Origin: an uncultured bacterium
Lineage (GTDB): Bacteria; Actinomycetota; Coriobacteriia; Coriobacteriales; Coriobacteriaceae
Direction of reading: 5' to 3'
NCBI GenBank assembly: GCA_905215755.1
Contig: CAJMRE010000019.1
Location: 1 to 38,649, forward strand
DNA: 38,649 nt
Shown here one piece after another: positions 25,904 to 34,350 of this stretch. The notes under the pieces are model-generated. The model searched no databases and was not told where the DNA came from. It saw nothing but the letters and a program-made list of their open reading frames with translations. Both the position numbers and the translations under genes were made by a program. Position 1 is the first letter of the stretch, and each line of letters starts with the position of its first letter.

Positions 25904-28900
25904 ATGCTCATTCACCGTATAGCCGCGCAGCTCTACACTGCCGAGGCCTTGCAGACCGTCGAGGCGGGACTCGATGCCGGCGAGGACGTGACGCTGGCCG
26001 TGTCGCAGTCGGGTCGCACGCTTATGGCGGCCGCCCAGTTTGCGCGCCGTCCGCGCCCGACGGTCTACATTGTGAGTGGCGAGGATGCGGCCGATCGCGC
26101 CGCGCGCAGCCTTGCCGCCTACGTGGGCCTGGCGCACGTGTGCCGTTTTCCCGAGCGTAAGGACTATCCGTGGCGCGAGCAGGCGCCCGACGACGCCGTG
26201 GTGGCGCAGCGCTGCGAGGCTCTGGGGCGCATCGTGCGCGGGGACAACTGCATCATGGTTGCCTCGGCCCGTGCGCTGCTGCGCTGCGTGCCGCCGGTCG
26301 AGAGTCGCTATTGGGAGTCCACCACTTTTGCGGTGGGTGAGGAGATTCCTTTTGACGAGGTGCCGCAGCGCCTGGTGGGCATGGGCTACACCAATGCCGG
26401 CGCCGCCGATGCGCCCGGTCTGTTCCGCGTTCACGGCGACACCGTAGAGGTGTTTCCCGCGCAGGAAAAGGCGCCCGTGCGCATCGAGTTTTTCGGCGAC
26501 GAGATTGACCGCATCCGCCGCATGGTGAGTTCAACGGGGCAGACCATCGGTAACGAGGGCAGTATCGAGATCTTCCCCTGCCGTGAGCTGGCGCTTACCG
26601 ACGAGGCCGTCCACAACATGCATGTGGCGCTCTATCGCGCCAGCCAGGACGACAGCAAACTGGCGGCGCTGCTCGAGATGGTGGATGCGCGTATCGTCAC
26701 GCCCGAGCTCGACCGCTTTTTGCCGGTGATGTACGGCCAGACCGTAAGCCCGTTGGCGCACGTGAGCGGCAAGGCACTCGTGGTTCTGTCCGAGCCGCGC
26801 TCGCTGTTCGACGACTGCCTGCGCGCCTACGAGGATATTGAGGCCCGTGCCGGCGAGGCGGGGATTGACCGCCTGGATGGTCTGTACGTGCGCGCCCAAC
26901 AGCTCGATTTTGGTGCCCAGCAGCGCCTGAACTATGTGAGCCTCATCCGTGCCGGCGGTGCGGTGACGGCCGAGCTCAAGATTGAGCAGCCGGCCATCGC
27001 AGGCTCGGACAACCGTTTTATGACGCGCATTCAGGAAGTCGTGGGCAATCGCTATGCCTGCGTGTTTGCCATCCCCGACCGCGGTGCGCGCGAGTCGATG
27101 GAGCTCACCTTTGGCGACGAGGGCATTACCTTTGAGGAATCGCTGACCGCGGCGCCCGAAAATGCCGGTGCTATCGGCGACCGCGTTCGCGTGGCAGCGG
27201 CGGATTCCGCCGACCGTGCCGCACGCCAGGAGGCCCATGCTTCCATTCGCGAGCGTAAGGCCGACGCGCTCAACGCCCGCTCGCTCGAGGCGGGCGCCGC
27301 GCAGGCTGCCGCCGGCGCCGCCGTGCCCACTATTTCGCGCGGACGTGTGACCTTTGTCGATGCCGCCTTGCCGCAGGGCGTGGTGGTGCCCGATGCCAAC
27401 CTGGCCGTGTTCTCGATCGCCGACCTCAACGCCCGCATGGACGCCAACCGCGCGCGCAGCCGCCGCAAGGTGGACATTACGCAGATCACGTTCCCGTTTA
27501 AGCCGGGCGATTACGTGGTGCACGCCACTCACGGCATCGCGCTCTTTAGCGAGATCGCGCGCCAGGAAGTGGGCGGCAAGGAGCGCGACTACTTTTTGCT
27601 GGAATATGCCGACGGCGACAAGCTCTACGTGCCGCTCGAGCAGGTCGACCGCATCACGCGCTATGTTGGCCCCGACGGCGACAAGCCACGCCTGACCAGG
27701 CTCAATACCGCCGACTGGACGCGTGCCACCAACAAGGCACGCAAGAACGCCAAAAAGCTGGCGTTTGACCTGGTCGACCTGTATACACGCCGCTCGTCGA
27801 TTACCGGTATCGCCTGTCCGCCCGATACGCCCGAGCAGATCGAGATGGAGGAGAGCTTTCCCTACGACGAGACGCGTGATCAGCTGGAGGCTATCGCCGA
27901 CATCAAGGCCGACATGGAGGCGCCCAAGCCTATGGACCGCCTGCTGTGCGGCGACGTGGGTTTCGGCAAGACCGAGGTTGCCCTGCGCGCGGCGTTTAAG
28001 TGCGTGGACTCCGGCCGTCAGGTCATGGTGCTCTGCCCCACAACCATTCTGGCCCAGCAGCACTACGAGACCTTCTTTGAGCGCTTTGCCCCGTTTGGCC
28101 TTGAGGTCGAGGTGCTCAGTCGCTTCCGCACGCCGGCGCAGCAGAAGCGCGCGCTCAAAGCGTTTGCCGAGGGCACGATCGATGTGCTCATCGGCACGCA
28201 CCGCCTGCTTTCGGCCGATGTGAACCCCAAGAACCTGGGCCTGGTGATTATCGACGAGGAGCAGCGATTTGGCGTGCAGCACAAGGAGCAGCTCAAGAAC
28301 CTGCGCGAGCAGATTGACGTGCTCACGCTTTCGGCAACGCCGATTCCGCGAACCATGCAGATGGCCACGAGCGGCGTGCGCGACATGAGCCTAATCACCA
28401 CACCGCCGACCGGGCGTCGTCCCGTGATCGTGCACGTGGGGGAGTATGACCCCGACGTGGTGAGCGCGGCGATTCGCCTGGAGGTGGGCCGCGGCGGTCA
28501 GGTGTATTACGTGTCCAACCGCGTCAAGACCATCGACGACGCCGTGGCGCGCGTGCACGAGGCCGCGCCCGAGGCGCGCGTGGGCGTGGCGCACGGCAAG
28601 ATGAGCCCGCGCGAGGTCGAGGACGTGATGATCGAGTTCGCGACCAAAAAGATCGATGTGCTCATCGCCACGACCATCGTGGAGAGCGGCATCGACAACG
28701 CAACGGCCAACACGCTCATCATCGAGGACTCGCAGCGCCTGGGTCTGGCACAGCTCTACCAGCTCAAGGGCCGTGTGGGCCGCTCTGCCACGCAGGCCTA
28801 CGCGTACTTTATGTTCCCGGGCGAGCTGCCGCTCACCGAGGAGGCCACGGCGCGCCTGACCGCACTTTCCGAGTTCCAGGACCTGGGCAGCGGCATGCGC

Positions 28901-29536
28901 ATCGCCATGCGCGACCTGGAGATTCGCGGCGCCGGCTCGCTTATGGGCGCCGAACAGCACGGCAACCTGTCGAGCGTGGGCTTTGACCTGTTTACGCAAA
29001 TGCTGGGCCAGGCGGTGGCCGAGGCGCGCGGCGGTGACGACGCCGGCGTGGAGGCGGCGAGCGTGGGTATTAACCTGCCGGCCGACTACTTCTTGTCCGA
29101 GGAGTACTTGCCGGCGGTGGATCAGCGCGTGCTCGTGTACCGTAAGCTCGCGGCGGCCGAGGACCTGGAGAGCATCGACGAGGTGCAGGAAGAGACCGAG
29201 GCCGCGCACGGTGAGCTGCCGCTGGCGGGGCTCAACCTGTTCAACCGCGCGCGTATTCGTATCCGTGGCGAGCGCTTGGGGCTCGAGAGCGTCACGCTCA
29301 GCGGCGGCCGCATCACGTTTTTGGGCGTCGACGTGCCCAAGAAGGTGGCCTTTGAGCTTAAGACCCGCTATGGCGCGGTGAACTTCCCCAAGAGCCGCAA
29401 GCTGTCGGTGCCCTACAAGGCAGGCGCTGGTGTGGGCAGCGGCCTGGGTCGCGGCCTCGACGCCAACGACGGCACCGGCCCGGTGGCCGCGGCACTCATG
29501 CTGCTGCAGCAATTAGGCGCGAGTGACGATGACTGA
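25904..29536 (+). CDS. mfd: Transcription-repair coupling factor
   Basis: A 1210-aa ATP-driven translocase that removes RNA polymerase stalled at lesions and recruits UvrA. The N-terminal UvrB-like region (about 1-350) is followed by a linker. The RNA-polymerase interaction domain begins around FKPGDYVVHATHGIALF. The RecG-like motor domains have Walker A GDVGFGKTEVA (Lys689), the DEEQ box at residues 784-787 (IIDEEQRFGV), SATPIPRTMQM and GRVGRSATQAYAYF. The C-terminal TRCF domain lies at about 1040-1200. The length is slightly above the E. coli protein because of an alanine-rich linker at about 430-480. ATG 25904 is chosen for GGAGGAAC just upstream; in-frame TTG 25877 lies in the terminator. 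Neighbouring nth and rmuC make this a repair-rich block. Confidence 0.97.
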   Translation: MLIHRIAAQLYTAEALQTVEAGLDAGEDVTLAVSQSGRTLMAAAQFARRPRPTVYIVSGEDAADRAARSLAAYVGLAHVCRFPERKDYPWREQAPDDAVVAQRCEALGRIVRGDNCIMVASARALLRCVPPVESRYWESTTFAVGEEIPFDEVPQRLVGMGYTNAGAADAPGLFRVHGDTVEVFPAQEKAPVRIEFFGDEIDRIRRMVSSTGQTIGNEGSIEIFPCRELALTDEAVHNMHVALYRASQDDSKLAALLEMVDARIVTPELDRFLPVMYGQTVSPLAHVSGKALVVLSEPRSLFDDCLRAYEDIEARAGEAGIDRLDGLYVRAQQLDFGAQQRLNYVSLIRAGGAVTAELKIEQPAIAGSDNRFMTRIQEVVGNRYACVFAIPDRGARESMELTFGDEGITFEESLTAAPENAGAIGDRVRVAAADSADRAARQEAHASIRERKADALNARSLEAGAAQAAAGAAVPTISRGRVTFVDAALPQGVVVPDANLAVFSIADLNARMDANRARSRRKVDITQITFPFKPGDYVVHATHGIALFSEIARQEVGGKERDYFLLEYADGDKLYVPLEQVDRITRYVGPDGDKPRLTRLNTADWTRATNKARKNAKKLAFDLVDLYTRRSSITGIACPPDTPEQIEMEESFPYDETRDQLEAIADIKADMEAPKPMDRLLCGDVGFGKTEVALRAAFKCVDSGRQVMVLCPTTILAQQHYETFFERFAPFGLEVEVLSRFRTPAQQKRALKAFAEGTIDVLIGTHRLLSADVNPKNLGLVIIDEEQRFGVQHKEQLKNLREQIDVLTLSATPIPRTMQMATSGVRDMSLITTPPTGRRPVIVHVGEYDPDVVSAAIRLEVGRGGQVYYVSNRVKTIDDAVARVHEAAPEARVGVAHGKMSPREVEDVMIEFATKKIDVLIATTIVESGIDNATANTLIIEDSQRLGLAQLYQLKGRVGRSATQAYAYFMFPGELPLTEEATARLTALSEFQDLGSGMRIAMRDLEIRGAGSLMGAEQHGNLSSVGFDLFTQMLGQAVAEARGGDDAGVEAASVGINLPADYFLSEEYLPAVDQRVLVYRKLAAAEDLESIDEVQEETEAAHGELPLAGLNLFNRARIRIRGERLGLESVTLSGGRITFLGVDVPKKVAFELKTRYGAVNFPKSRKLSVPYKAGAGVGSGLGRGLDANDGTGPVAAALMLLQQLGASDDD

Positions 29537-29616
29537 CAAGTAAGGGGCGTAGCGGGGCGGAGTCATCTTTGCCCCGCCACGTTGCAGGTTGATTCCAGCC
29601 ACATCGAAAGGAAAGC

Positions 29617-30480
29617 ATGTTCGGATACATCTATAAGAAAGATGTCGCCATTATCGCGGTTATCCTGTGCCTTTGTCTGGGCGTGGGCAGCTTCTTCGAT
29701 TATCAGATCTCGTGCGCGCTGTTCAACATCGGCAGCATGTACGGCCGCTTTATCGAGGCTGCCGGCGAGCTGCCGTTTGAGCTGACGGCGAGCATCGCAG
29801 GCGTTATGCTCGTGCGAGCGGTGCGTCCCGACTCCAGGGGGAGCAAATGGCTCGCCGTGCTCGGCATCCTCGTTAACGTTGGTCTGGCTGGCTACGAGAT
29901 CGTTTCGTCCCTGCGGGTTGGCGGCAAACTCATTGCCGTTCAGCTGGTGCTGACGTTTGTGCTGGTGATTGCTGCTAACTTTATCGTCTATCGTCTCACG
30001 CGCGACACCGCGCCCGACGAGCTTATGCGCTGGGCGTTGATGGTGCTGGCCGTGTGGGCCGCTCAAGCCATCATCCTCAACGTCATTGTTAAGCCGCTGT
30101 GGTCGCGCCCGCGCATGCGTGTGATCGAGGTGACGCAGGGACTCGAGTTTCAGCCGTGGTGGGTGATCGGCAACCCCGACAAGTGGGCCTATATTGCCGC
30201 CGGTGTAGTCAAGGACGGCTTTAAGTCGTTTGCGAGCGGACACACGGCGCACGCGGCGATCGGTCTTATGCTCGCTGGGCTTCCCGCGACGGCCTTTAAG
30301 GAAAAGCCGTCGCGCCGTCGTGTGGTCTTTTGGACGGCGGCTGTGGTCGCGGCGCTCGTCGCGTTTGGCCGCATCGTGATCGGAGCGCACTTTTTGAGTG
30401 ACGTGAGCTGCGGTTTTGCCCTGGTACTGGCGCTTGAGTGCCTTGCCGCGCGCATTGCCTATCCCAACGGCGTACAATAG
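29617..30480 (+). CDS. PAP2-family membrane phosphatase
   Basis: A 287-aa integral membrane phosphatase with about six hydrophobic helices. The three PAP2 motifs are visible: KPLWSRPRM (KxxxxxxRP-like), SFASGHTAHA with His209 (ASGH in place of the usual PSGH) and RIVIGAHFLSDV with His258 and Asp262. Family members dephosphorylate lipid phosphates such as phosphatidate or undecaprenyl pyrophosphate, usually on the outer face of the membrane. The precise lipid is unknown. ATG 29617 is preceded by AAAGGAAAGC. The threonine aldolase gene starts 45 bases downstream without a terminator between, so the two may share a transcript. Confidence 0.9.
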   Translation: MFGYIYKKDVAIIAVILCLCLGVGSFFDYQISCALFNIGSMYGRFIEAAGELPFELTASIAGVMLVRAVRPDSRGSKWLAVLGILVNVGLAGYEIVSSLRVGGKLIAVQLVLTFVLVIAANFIVYRLTRDTAPDELMRWALMVLAVWAAQAIILNVIVKPLWSRPRMRVIEVTQGLEFQPWWVIGNPDKWAYIAAGVVKDGFKSFASGHTAHAAIGLMLAGLPATAFKEKPSRRRVVFWTAAVVAALVAFGRIVIGAHFLSDVSCGFALVLALECLAARIAYPNGVQ

Positions 30481-30525
30481 CTCCGTTTGAATCATCTGGC
30501 CGATACCCGGTAAGAGAGGATTGCC

Positions 30526-31551
30526 ATGCTCGCGTTTAACAACGACTATTCCCACGGCGCACATCCGGCAGTGCTGCAGGCGCTTGTCGACACCAATATG
30601 GAGCCGCAGCCCGGCTATGGTACCGATGCGCACACCGAGCGTGCCAAGCAGCTTATCCGCGAGGCCTGTCAGGCGCCCGACGCCGACGTGTTTTTTCTGG
30701 TGGGCGGCACGCAGGCCAACGCGACGGTGATCGACATGCTGCTCGCGCCGTACGAGGGCGTCGTTGCTGCTGAGACTGGCCACGTCGCCTGCCACGAGGC
30801 GGGCGCCATCGAGTTTGGCGGCCACAAGGTGCTCACCATCCCCGGCTACGAGGGCAAGATGCACGCCGAGGACCTCGAGAACTATATCCAGGTGTTCTAC
30901 GAAAACGAGAGCTACGAACACACGGTGTTCCCGGGCGCCGTGTACGTGAGCCTATCGACCGAGTACGGCACGCTGTACTCCAAGGCCGAGCTCGCGGCGA
31001 TTCACGCGGTTTGCCAGAAGCGCGAGATTCCGCTGTTTGTGGACGGTGCTCGCCTGGCCTATGCGCTGGCGGCCGATGAGTGCGACATTACCCTGCCCGA
31101 GCTGGCGCAGCTGTGCGACGTGTTCTACATCGGCGGCACCAAGTGCGGCGCGCTCTGCGGCGAGGCCGTGGTGTTTTGCGGCATGCACGCTCCGGCGCAT
31201 CCTATTCCGCGCATTAAGCAGCACGGCGCGCTGCTTGCCAAGGGCCGCCTGACAGGCGTGCAGTTTGAGGCGCTCTTTACCGACGGCCTGTATTTTGAGA
31301 TTGGTCGCCAAGCGATCGAAACCGCGCAGGCGCTTCGTCGCGTGCTGCACGAGCGCGGCTACCAGTTCTTCTTGGAGACGCCGACCAACCAGCAGTTCGT
31401 GATTCTGCCCAACGAGGATATGGCCCGCATTCGCGAGCATGCCTCGATCGAGTACTGGGAAAAGTACGACGATACTCACACGGTGGTGCGCTTTTGCACC
31501 AGCTGGGCCACGACGCAGGAGGACATCGACGCGTTGGCGGCTGTCCTGTAG
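30526..31551 (+). CDS. Low-specificity threonine aldolase-type PLP enzyme
   Basis: A 341-aa cytoplasmic PLP enzyme of the beta-eliminating lyase group; threonine aldolases cleave L-threonine or allo-threonine to glycine and acetaldehyde. MLAFNNDYSHGAHPAVLQAL is the conserved start. FLVGGTQANATVI binds the cofactor phosphate, VDGARLAYAL gives the PLP-pyridine Asp and Arg, and YIGGTKCGA provides the Schiff-base Lys206. The length fits the family. GAGAGGATTGCC precedes the start. It follows the PAP2 gene by 45 bases and precedes the acetyltransferase gene by 75. Specificity for L or allo forms is not decided by the sequence. Confidence 0.92.
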   Translation: MLAFNNDYSHGAHPAVLQALVDTNMEPQPGYGTDAHTERAKQLIREACQAPDADVFFLVGGTQANATVIDMLLAPYEGVVAAETGHVACHEAGAIEFGGHKVLTIPGYEGKMHAEDLENYIQVFYENESYEHTVFPGAVYVSLSTEYGTLYSKAELAAIHAVCQKREIPLFVDGARLAYALAADECDITLPELAQLCDVFYIGGTKCGALCGEAVVFCGMHAPAHPIPRIKQHGALLAKGRLTGVQFEALFTDGLYFEIGRQAIETAQALRRVLHERGYQFFLETPTNQQFVILPNEDMARIREHASIEYWEKYDDTHTVVRFCTSWATTQEDIDALAAVL

Positions 31552-31626
31552 CTTGATGCAATGACGAGGGCCGCATTGCGCTGGGTTTGGCGCAGGGTGG
31601 CCTTTGCTTTTGGGGAGAAGGGTTGT

Positions 31627-32217
31627 ATGACCGAGATGTCCGAGCCGACGATTCGCCTGGCGACGCCCGAAGACGCGCCGGCGTTGCTTGCCATCTATGA
31701 GCCGTATGTGCGCCAGACGGCGATTACCTGCGAATACGAGGTGCCGAGCGTTGAGGAGTTCGCCGGGCGTATCGAGCGCGCGCTCAAGCGCTATCCGTAT
31801 CTGGTGATGGAGCTGGACGGGCGTCCGGTAGGCTATGCCTATGTGAGTCCGCTTAACAGCCGCGAGGCATACGACTGGTCGGTCGAGACATCGATCTACC
31901 TGGCGCGCGACGTGCGCCACGGCGGGCTGGGCCGCAAGCTGCACGATGCGCTCAAGCAATGTCTGGTCGCGATGGGCATCACCAACATGTGCGCGCTCAT
32001 CGCCGTGCCGCACGACAAGGACGACGAGTACCTGACGCACAACAGCCAGGACTTCCATGCCCATATGGGGTATCGCCTGGTGGGTGCCTTCGACCGCTGC
32101 GCCCAAAAGTTCGGTCGCTGGTACGACATGTGTTGGATGGAGCTGGTCCTGGCCGAGCGCACGCCCAACCAACCCAAACCAACCTGGTTCCCCGACCTCC
32201 CCAAACCTACCATTTAG
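31627..32217 (+). CDS. GNAT N-acetyltransferase (phosphinothricin acetyltransferase-like)
   Basis: A 196-aa acetyl-CoA-dependent N-acetyltransferase. IRLATPEDAPALLAIYEPYVRQTAIT is the typical N-terminus of the Pat-like subgroup. VETSIYLARDVRHGGLGRKLHDAL contains the acetyl-CoA pyrophosphate loop (R/Q-x-x-G-x-G/A-like RHGGLGRK), and FHAHMGYRLVGAF is the conserved C-terminal motif. The acceptor may be a glutamate-like amine or a toxic amino acid analogue; this is family inference. ATG 31627 has GAGAAGGG upstream and is chosen over 31561. The C-terminal tail (PNQPKPTWFPDLPKPTI) is proline-rich and C-rich at DNA level. Its stop is the first part of a dispersed GGGACAGGTTA repeat that also supplies the stop of the convergent GntR gene 7 bases away. 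Confidence 0.88.
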   Translation: MTEMSEPTIRLATPEDAPALLAIYEPYVRQTAITCEYEVPSVEEFAGRIERALKRYPYLVMELDGRPVGYAYVSPLNSREAYDWSVETSIYLARDVRHGGLGRKLHDALKQCLVAMGITNMCALIAVPHDKDDEYLTHNSQDFHAHMGYRLVGAFDRCAQKFGRWYDMCWMELVLAERTPNQPKPTWFPDLPKPTI

Positions 32218-32227
32218 GGACAGGTTA
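32217..32227. repeat. Dispersed GGGACAGGTTA repeat between convergent stop codons
   Basis: The 11-mer GGGACAGGTTA at 32217-32227 recurs at 34374-34384. Its first base completes the plus-strand TAG of the acetyltransferase gene, and its last three bases are the minus-strand TAA of the GntR gene. The two genes are otherwise separated by 7 bases. Confidence 0.6.
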
Positions 32228-32947
32228 GCCGATGGGCTCGGTGTATTTGGCGCGGTCGGTGCGCTGGATGCGCTTGGAGACATGGAGCGGGCGGCCGTCG
32301 GTGTCGTAGACGTAGTCGGTGATCAGGATCAGCGCCTGCCCGCGCTCAACGTTGAGCAAAAACGCCTCGTTTTGCGAGGCATAGCACACCTCAAAGGTCT
32401 TATGTCCCTGTGCCGGCGCGCGATGGAATTCTTGGCGCAGCGTGGCGTAGAGTGAACCGTTGATATCGCGATCGATGAGCGCCTCAAAGCTTGGCGGCAG
32501 ATAGGTGGTCTCCAGGCACAACGGCGCATCGTCCAGATAACGCAGGCGGACAAGTTTGACGAGCTTGCTGCCCACGGCGGCATCAAAGAACTTAGCTATG
32601 CTGCCGCCCGCCTTGGTAAAGCCCGAGTCCACCGTGCGCGTGGTGGGCTTCATGCCCTGACCCTGGACCTGCGCCGTATAGCTCGAAAACACCAGGTTGT
32701 TCTCGTGGAGCGCCGGCGTGTCGGCCACAAAGGCGCCGCGCCCGCGCTCGGTTCGAACCAGACCCTCATCGACGAGCACCTTAAGAGCATGGCGCACGGT
32801 GCTGCGCGACAGCCCCGATTCGTCCATGAGTTCCATCTCGGACGGCAGCTTGTCTCCGCGTGCGTAGATGCCGGCGGCGATACGGTCACGCAGCGTACCC
32901 GCCAAGCGCTCGTATTGGGCCAGTTTCTTCTTAGACGAAGCATTCAT
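32225..32947 (-). CDS. GntR-family regulator with UTRA ligand domain
   Basis: A 240-aa transcription regulator of the HutC/FrlR subfamily. The N-terminal winged helix shows YERLAGTLRDRIAAGIY, KLPSEMELMDESGLSRSTVRHAL and LVRTERGRGAFV, the GntR signature. The C-terminal UTRA domain (about 85-235) has RLRYLDDAPLCLETTYLP and a final ITDYVYDTDGRPLHVSKRI strand set that usually binds a phosphorylated sugar. It is divergent from the deglycase gene across 206 bases containing a 17-bp direct repeat, one copy 10 bases from its own start and one 40 bases from the deglycase start, so autoregulation plus control of the catabolic genes is likely. The inducer is expected to be the 6-phosphorylated sugar-amine, by analogy. 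Confidence 0.92.
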   Translation of the reverse strand: MNASSKKKLAQYERLAGTLRDRIAAGIYARGDKLPSEMELMDESGLSRSTVRHALKVLVDEGLVRTERGRGAFVADTPALHENNLVFSSYTAQVQGQGMKPTTRTVDSGFTKAGGSIAKFFDAAVGSKLVKLVRLRYLDDAPLCLETTYLPPSFEALIDRDINGSLYATLRQEFHRAPAQGHKTFEVCYASQNEAFLLNVERGQALILITDYVYDTDGRPLHVSKRIQRTDRAKYTEPIG

Positions 32948-32957
32948 GCGATCAACC

Positions 32958-33113
32958 TGTATCTAACTTGTATGTGAATCTAATTAAGCATGTATCCAAT
33001 ACAACAACAAAACCGCTGGTAGCTAGTTATCGAAAACCGCATCAGCAAATTATCTAAGACAAATATAGCATACAACTAGTCGACATAGCCAAAACATGTA
33101 TGTAACTTGTATG
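32958..33113. promoter_or_regulatory. Divergent promoter region with repeated GntR-type operators
   Basis: TGTATCTAACTTGTATG (32958-32974) and TGTATGTAACTTGTATG (33097-33113) are direct repeats differing in one base. Between them lie TGTATCCAATACA (32991-33003), a near-palindrome with TGTAT/ATACA ends, and CATACAACTAGT (33069-33080), an inverted half site. The region is AT-rich in a GC-rich genome. Multiple TTGTATG half sites near both start points fit repression by the adjacent GntR protein. Confidence 0.7.
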
Positions 33114-33153
33114 CCTGTGATGAGCATCAAACGAGAAGAAAGGCTGATGCACG

Positions 33154-34146
33154 ATGACTACTCAGGAACAGGTTAAGGATGTCGTCTCCCAGGTTTTGGC
33201 TGACAAGGTAGACAAGGGCGGCATCAAGCGCGTCGTGTGGATTGGCGCTGGCGGATCCAACGGCGGCAACTATCCTGCCCAGTACTTTATGGAGCACGAG
33301 GCCACGCAGGTCGTGAGCTCCAGCTACACCAGCAACGAGTTCGTGCACGCAACCCCTGCCTACGTTAACGAGAACACCCTGGCCGTCGTCGTGTCCATGC
33401 GCGGTACCAAGGAGACCATCGTCGCCGCCCAGGTCGCCAAGGACCACGGCGCCAGCACCATCGCAATCTATGTCGACGAGTCCGGCCTCACCGAGGTCTG
33501 CGACTACAAGATCCAGTATGACAGCCTGGCCGTCGACGAGTCCTGCATGGGCCGTACCAACTCCGCCGTCGTGACCATGATCGCCATGGAGCTCACGCAG
33601 CAGACCGAGGGCTATGCCGAGTACGAGACCGCTATGGCCGCCTTCGACCTGGTTGACCCCATCTATCGCAAGGCCGTCGAGTACACCCGTCCGCTTGCCG
33701 CCAAGTGGGCCGAGCAGAACGCCGACAAGCCCTGCATTAACGTCATGGCCCAGGGCCCGCTCTTTGGTGCTGCCTACGTCTTTAGCATCTGCAACGTGCA
33801 GGAGATGCTGCAGATCGACTCCTGCACCATCAACACCTGCGACTTCTTCCACGGCCCCTTCGAGATCCTGGACAAGCGCACCTCGCTGTTCCAGCTCATC
33901 AGCGTCGGCCGCAGCCGCTGCAACGACGAGCGCGGCATCCGCTTCGTCAACCAGTACGGTGGCGAGCGCGTCTATCAGCTCGACGCCAAGGAGCTCGGCC
34001 TCAACGACATCAAGGACAGCGTGAGCGAGTACTTCAACCACCTGATCTTCGCCCCGATCCTCAACAATGTGTACATGCGCGCGCTCTCTGCCGTCACGCA
34101 CAAGGACTACATGACGCGCCGCTACATGTGGAAGCTTGAGTATTAG
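33154..34146 (+). CDS. SIS-domain 6-phospho-fructosamine deglycase (FraB/FrlB/GfrE-F type)
   Basis: A 330-aa cytoplasmic SIS-fold enzyme predicted to cleave a 6-phosphorylated Amadori compound (fructose-asparagine, fructoselysine or a relative) into hexose 6-phosphate and amino acid. IGAGGSNGGNYPAQYFMEHEA and SMRGTKETIVAAQVAKDHGAS form the first SIS domain. In the second, Glu217 (VQEMLQ) and His233 (DFFHGPFE) are 16 residues apart, exactly the spacing of the catalytic Glu/His pairs described for FraB and FrlB. The C-terminus TRRYMWKLEY is also typical. Overall it resembles Salmonella FraB more than FrlB as I remember them, although the usual SGEF before the His is TCDF here. GAAAGG lies 11 bases upstream of the start. 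It is the first gene after the GntR operators and is followed by a transporter and a mannose-type PTS. Confidence 0.85.
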   Translation: MTTQEQVKDVVSQVLADKVDKGGIKRVVWIGAGGSNGGNYPAQYFMEHEATQVVSSSYTSNEFVHATPAYVNENTLAVVVSMRGTKETIVAAQVAKDHGASTIAIYVDESGLTEVCDYKIQYDSLAVDESCMGRTNSAVVTMIAMELTQQTEGYAEYETAMAAFDLVDPIYRKAVEYTRPLAAKWAEQNADKPCINVMAQGPLFGAAYVFSICNVQEMLQIDSCTINTCDFFHGPFEILDKRTSLFQLISVGRSRCNDERGIRFVNQYGGERVYQLDAKELGLNDIKDSVSEYFNHLIFAPILNNVYMRALSAVTHKDYMTRRYMWKLEY

Positions 34147-34179
34147 TTACGCGGTTTTACCAAACGCCGTAACGGCTCG

Positions 34180-34295
34180 ACGCTGCAAACCCACCTGAGC
34201 GGCAATCTGCCTTTCAGCTTCAGCGGCATGACCAGAAGGTCAATGCCGCTTCGCTTCAAGGCACCTTGCTCGCTCAGGTGGGTTTTCGCTGGCGT
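34180..34295. repeat. Imperfect 116-base inverted repeat after the deglycase gene
   Basis: AAACCCACCTGAGCG (34187-34201) pairs perfectly with CGCTCAGGTGGGTTT (34271-34285). The centre forms a second hairpin, GCGGCATGACC (34223-34233) with GGTCAATGCCGC (34238-34249), and weaker pairing lies between. It starts 33 bases after the stop and has no clear T tract. It may be a terminator-like or MITE-like structure. Confidence 0.7.
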
Positions 34296-34350
34296 TGCCA
34301 AAGCATCGGCGTCGCCTTGGCCCAGATGCGGCACTTGGAGACGTTCGGCA

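Noticed and set aside
29552..29577. GCGGGGC/GCCCCGC hairpin between mfd and the PAP2 gene as terminator
   Set aside because: Only 7 bp, a 12-base loop and no T tract. Kept as a possible weak structure but not annotated.
33127..34101. 324-codon minus-strand open frame opposite the deglycase
   Set aside because: A shadow of the SIS-domain gene, Val/Leu/Asp-rich with no motif; the plus-strand product has full family signatures.
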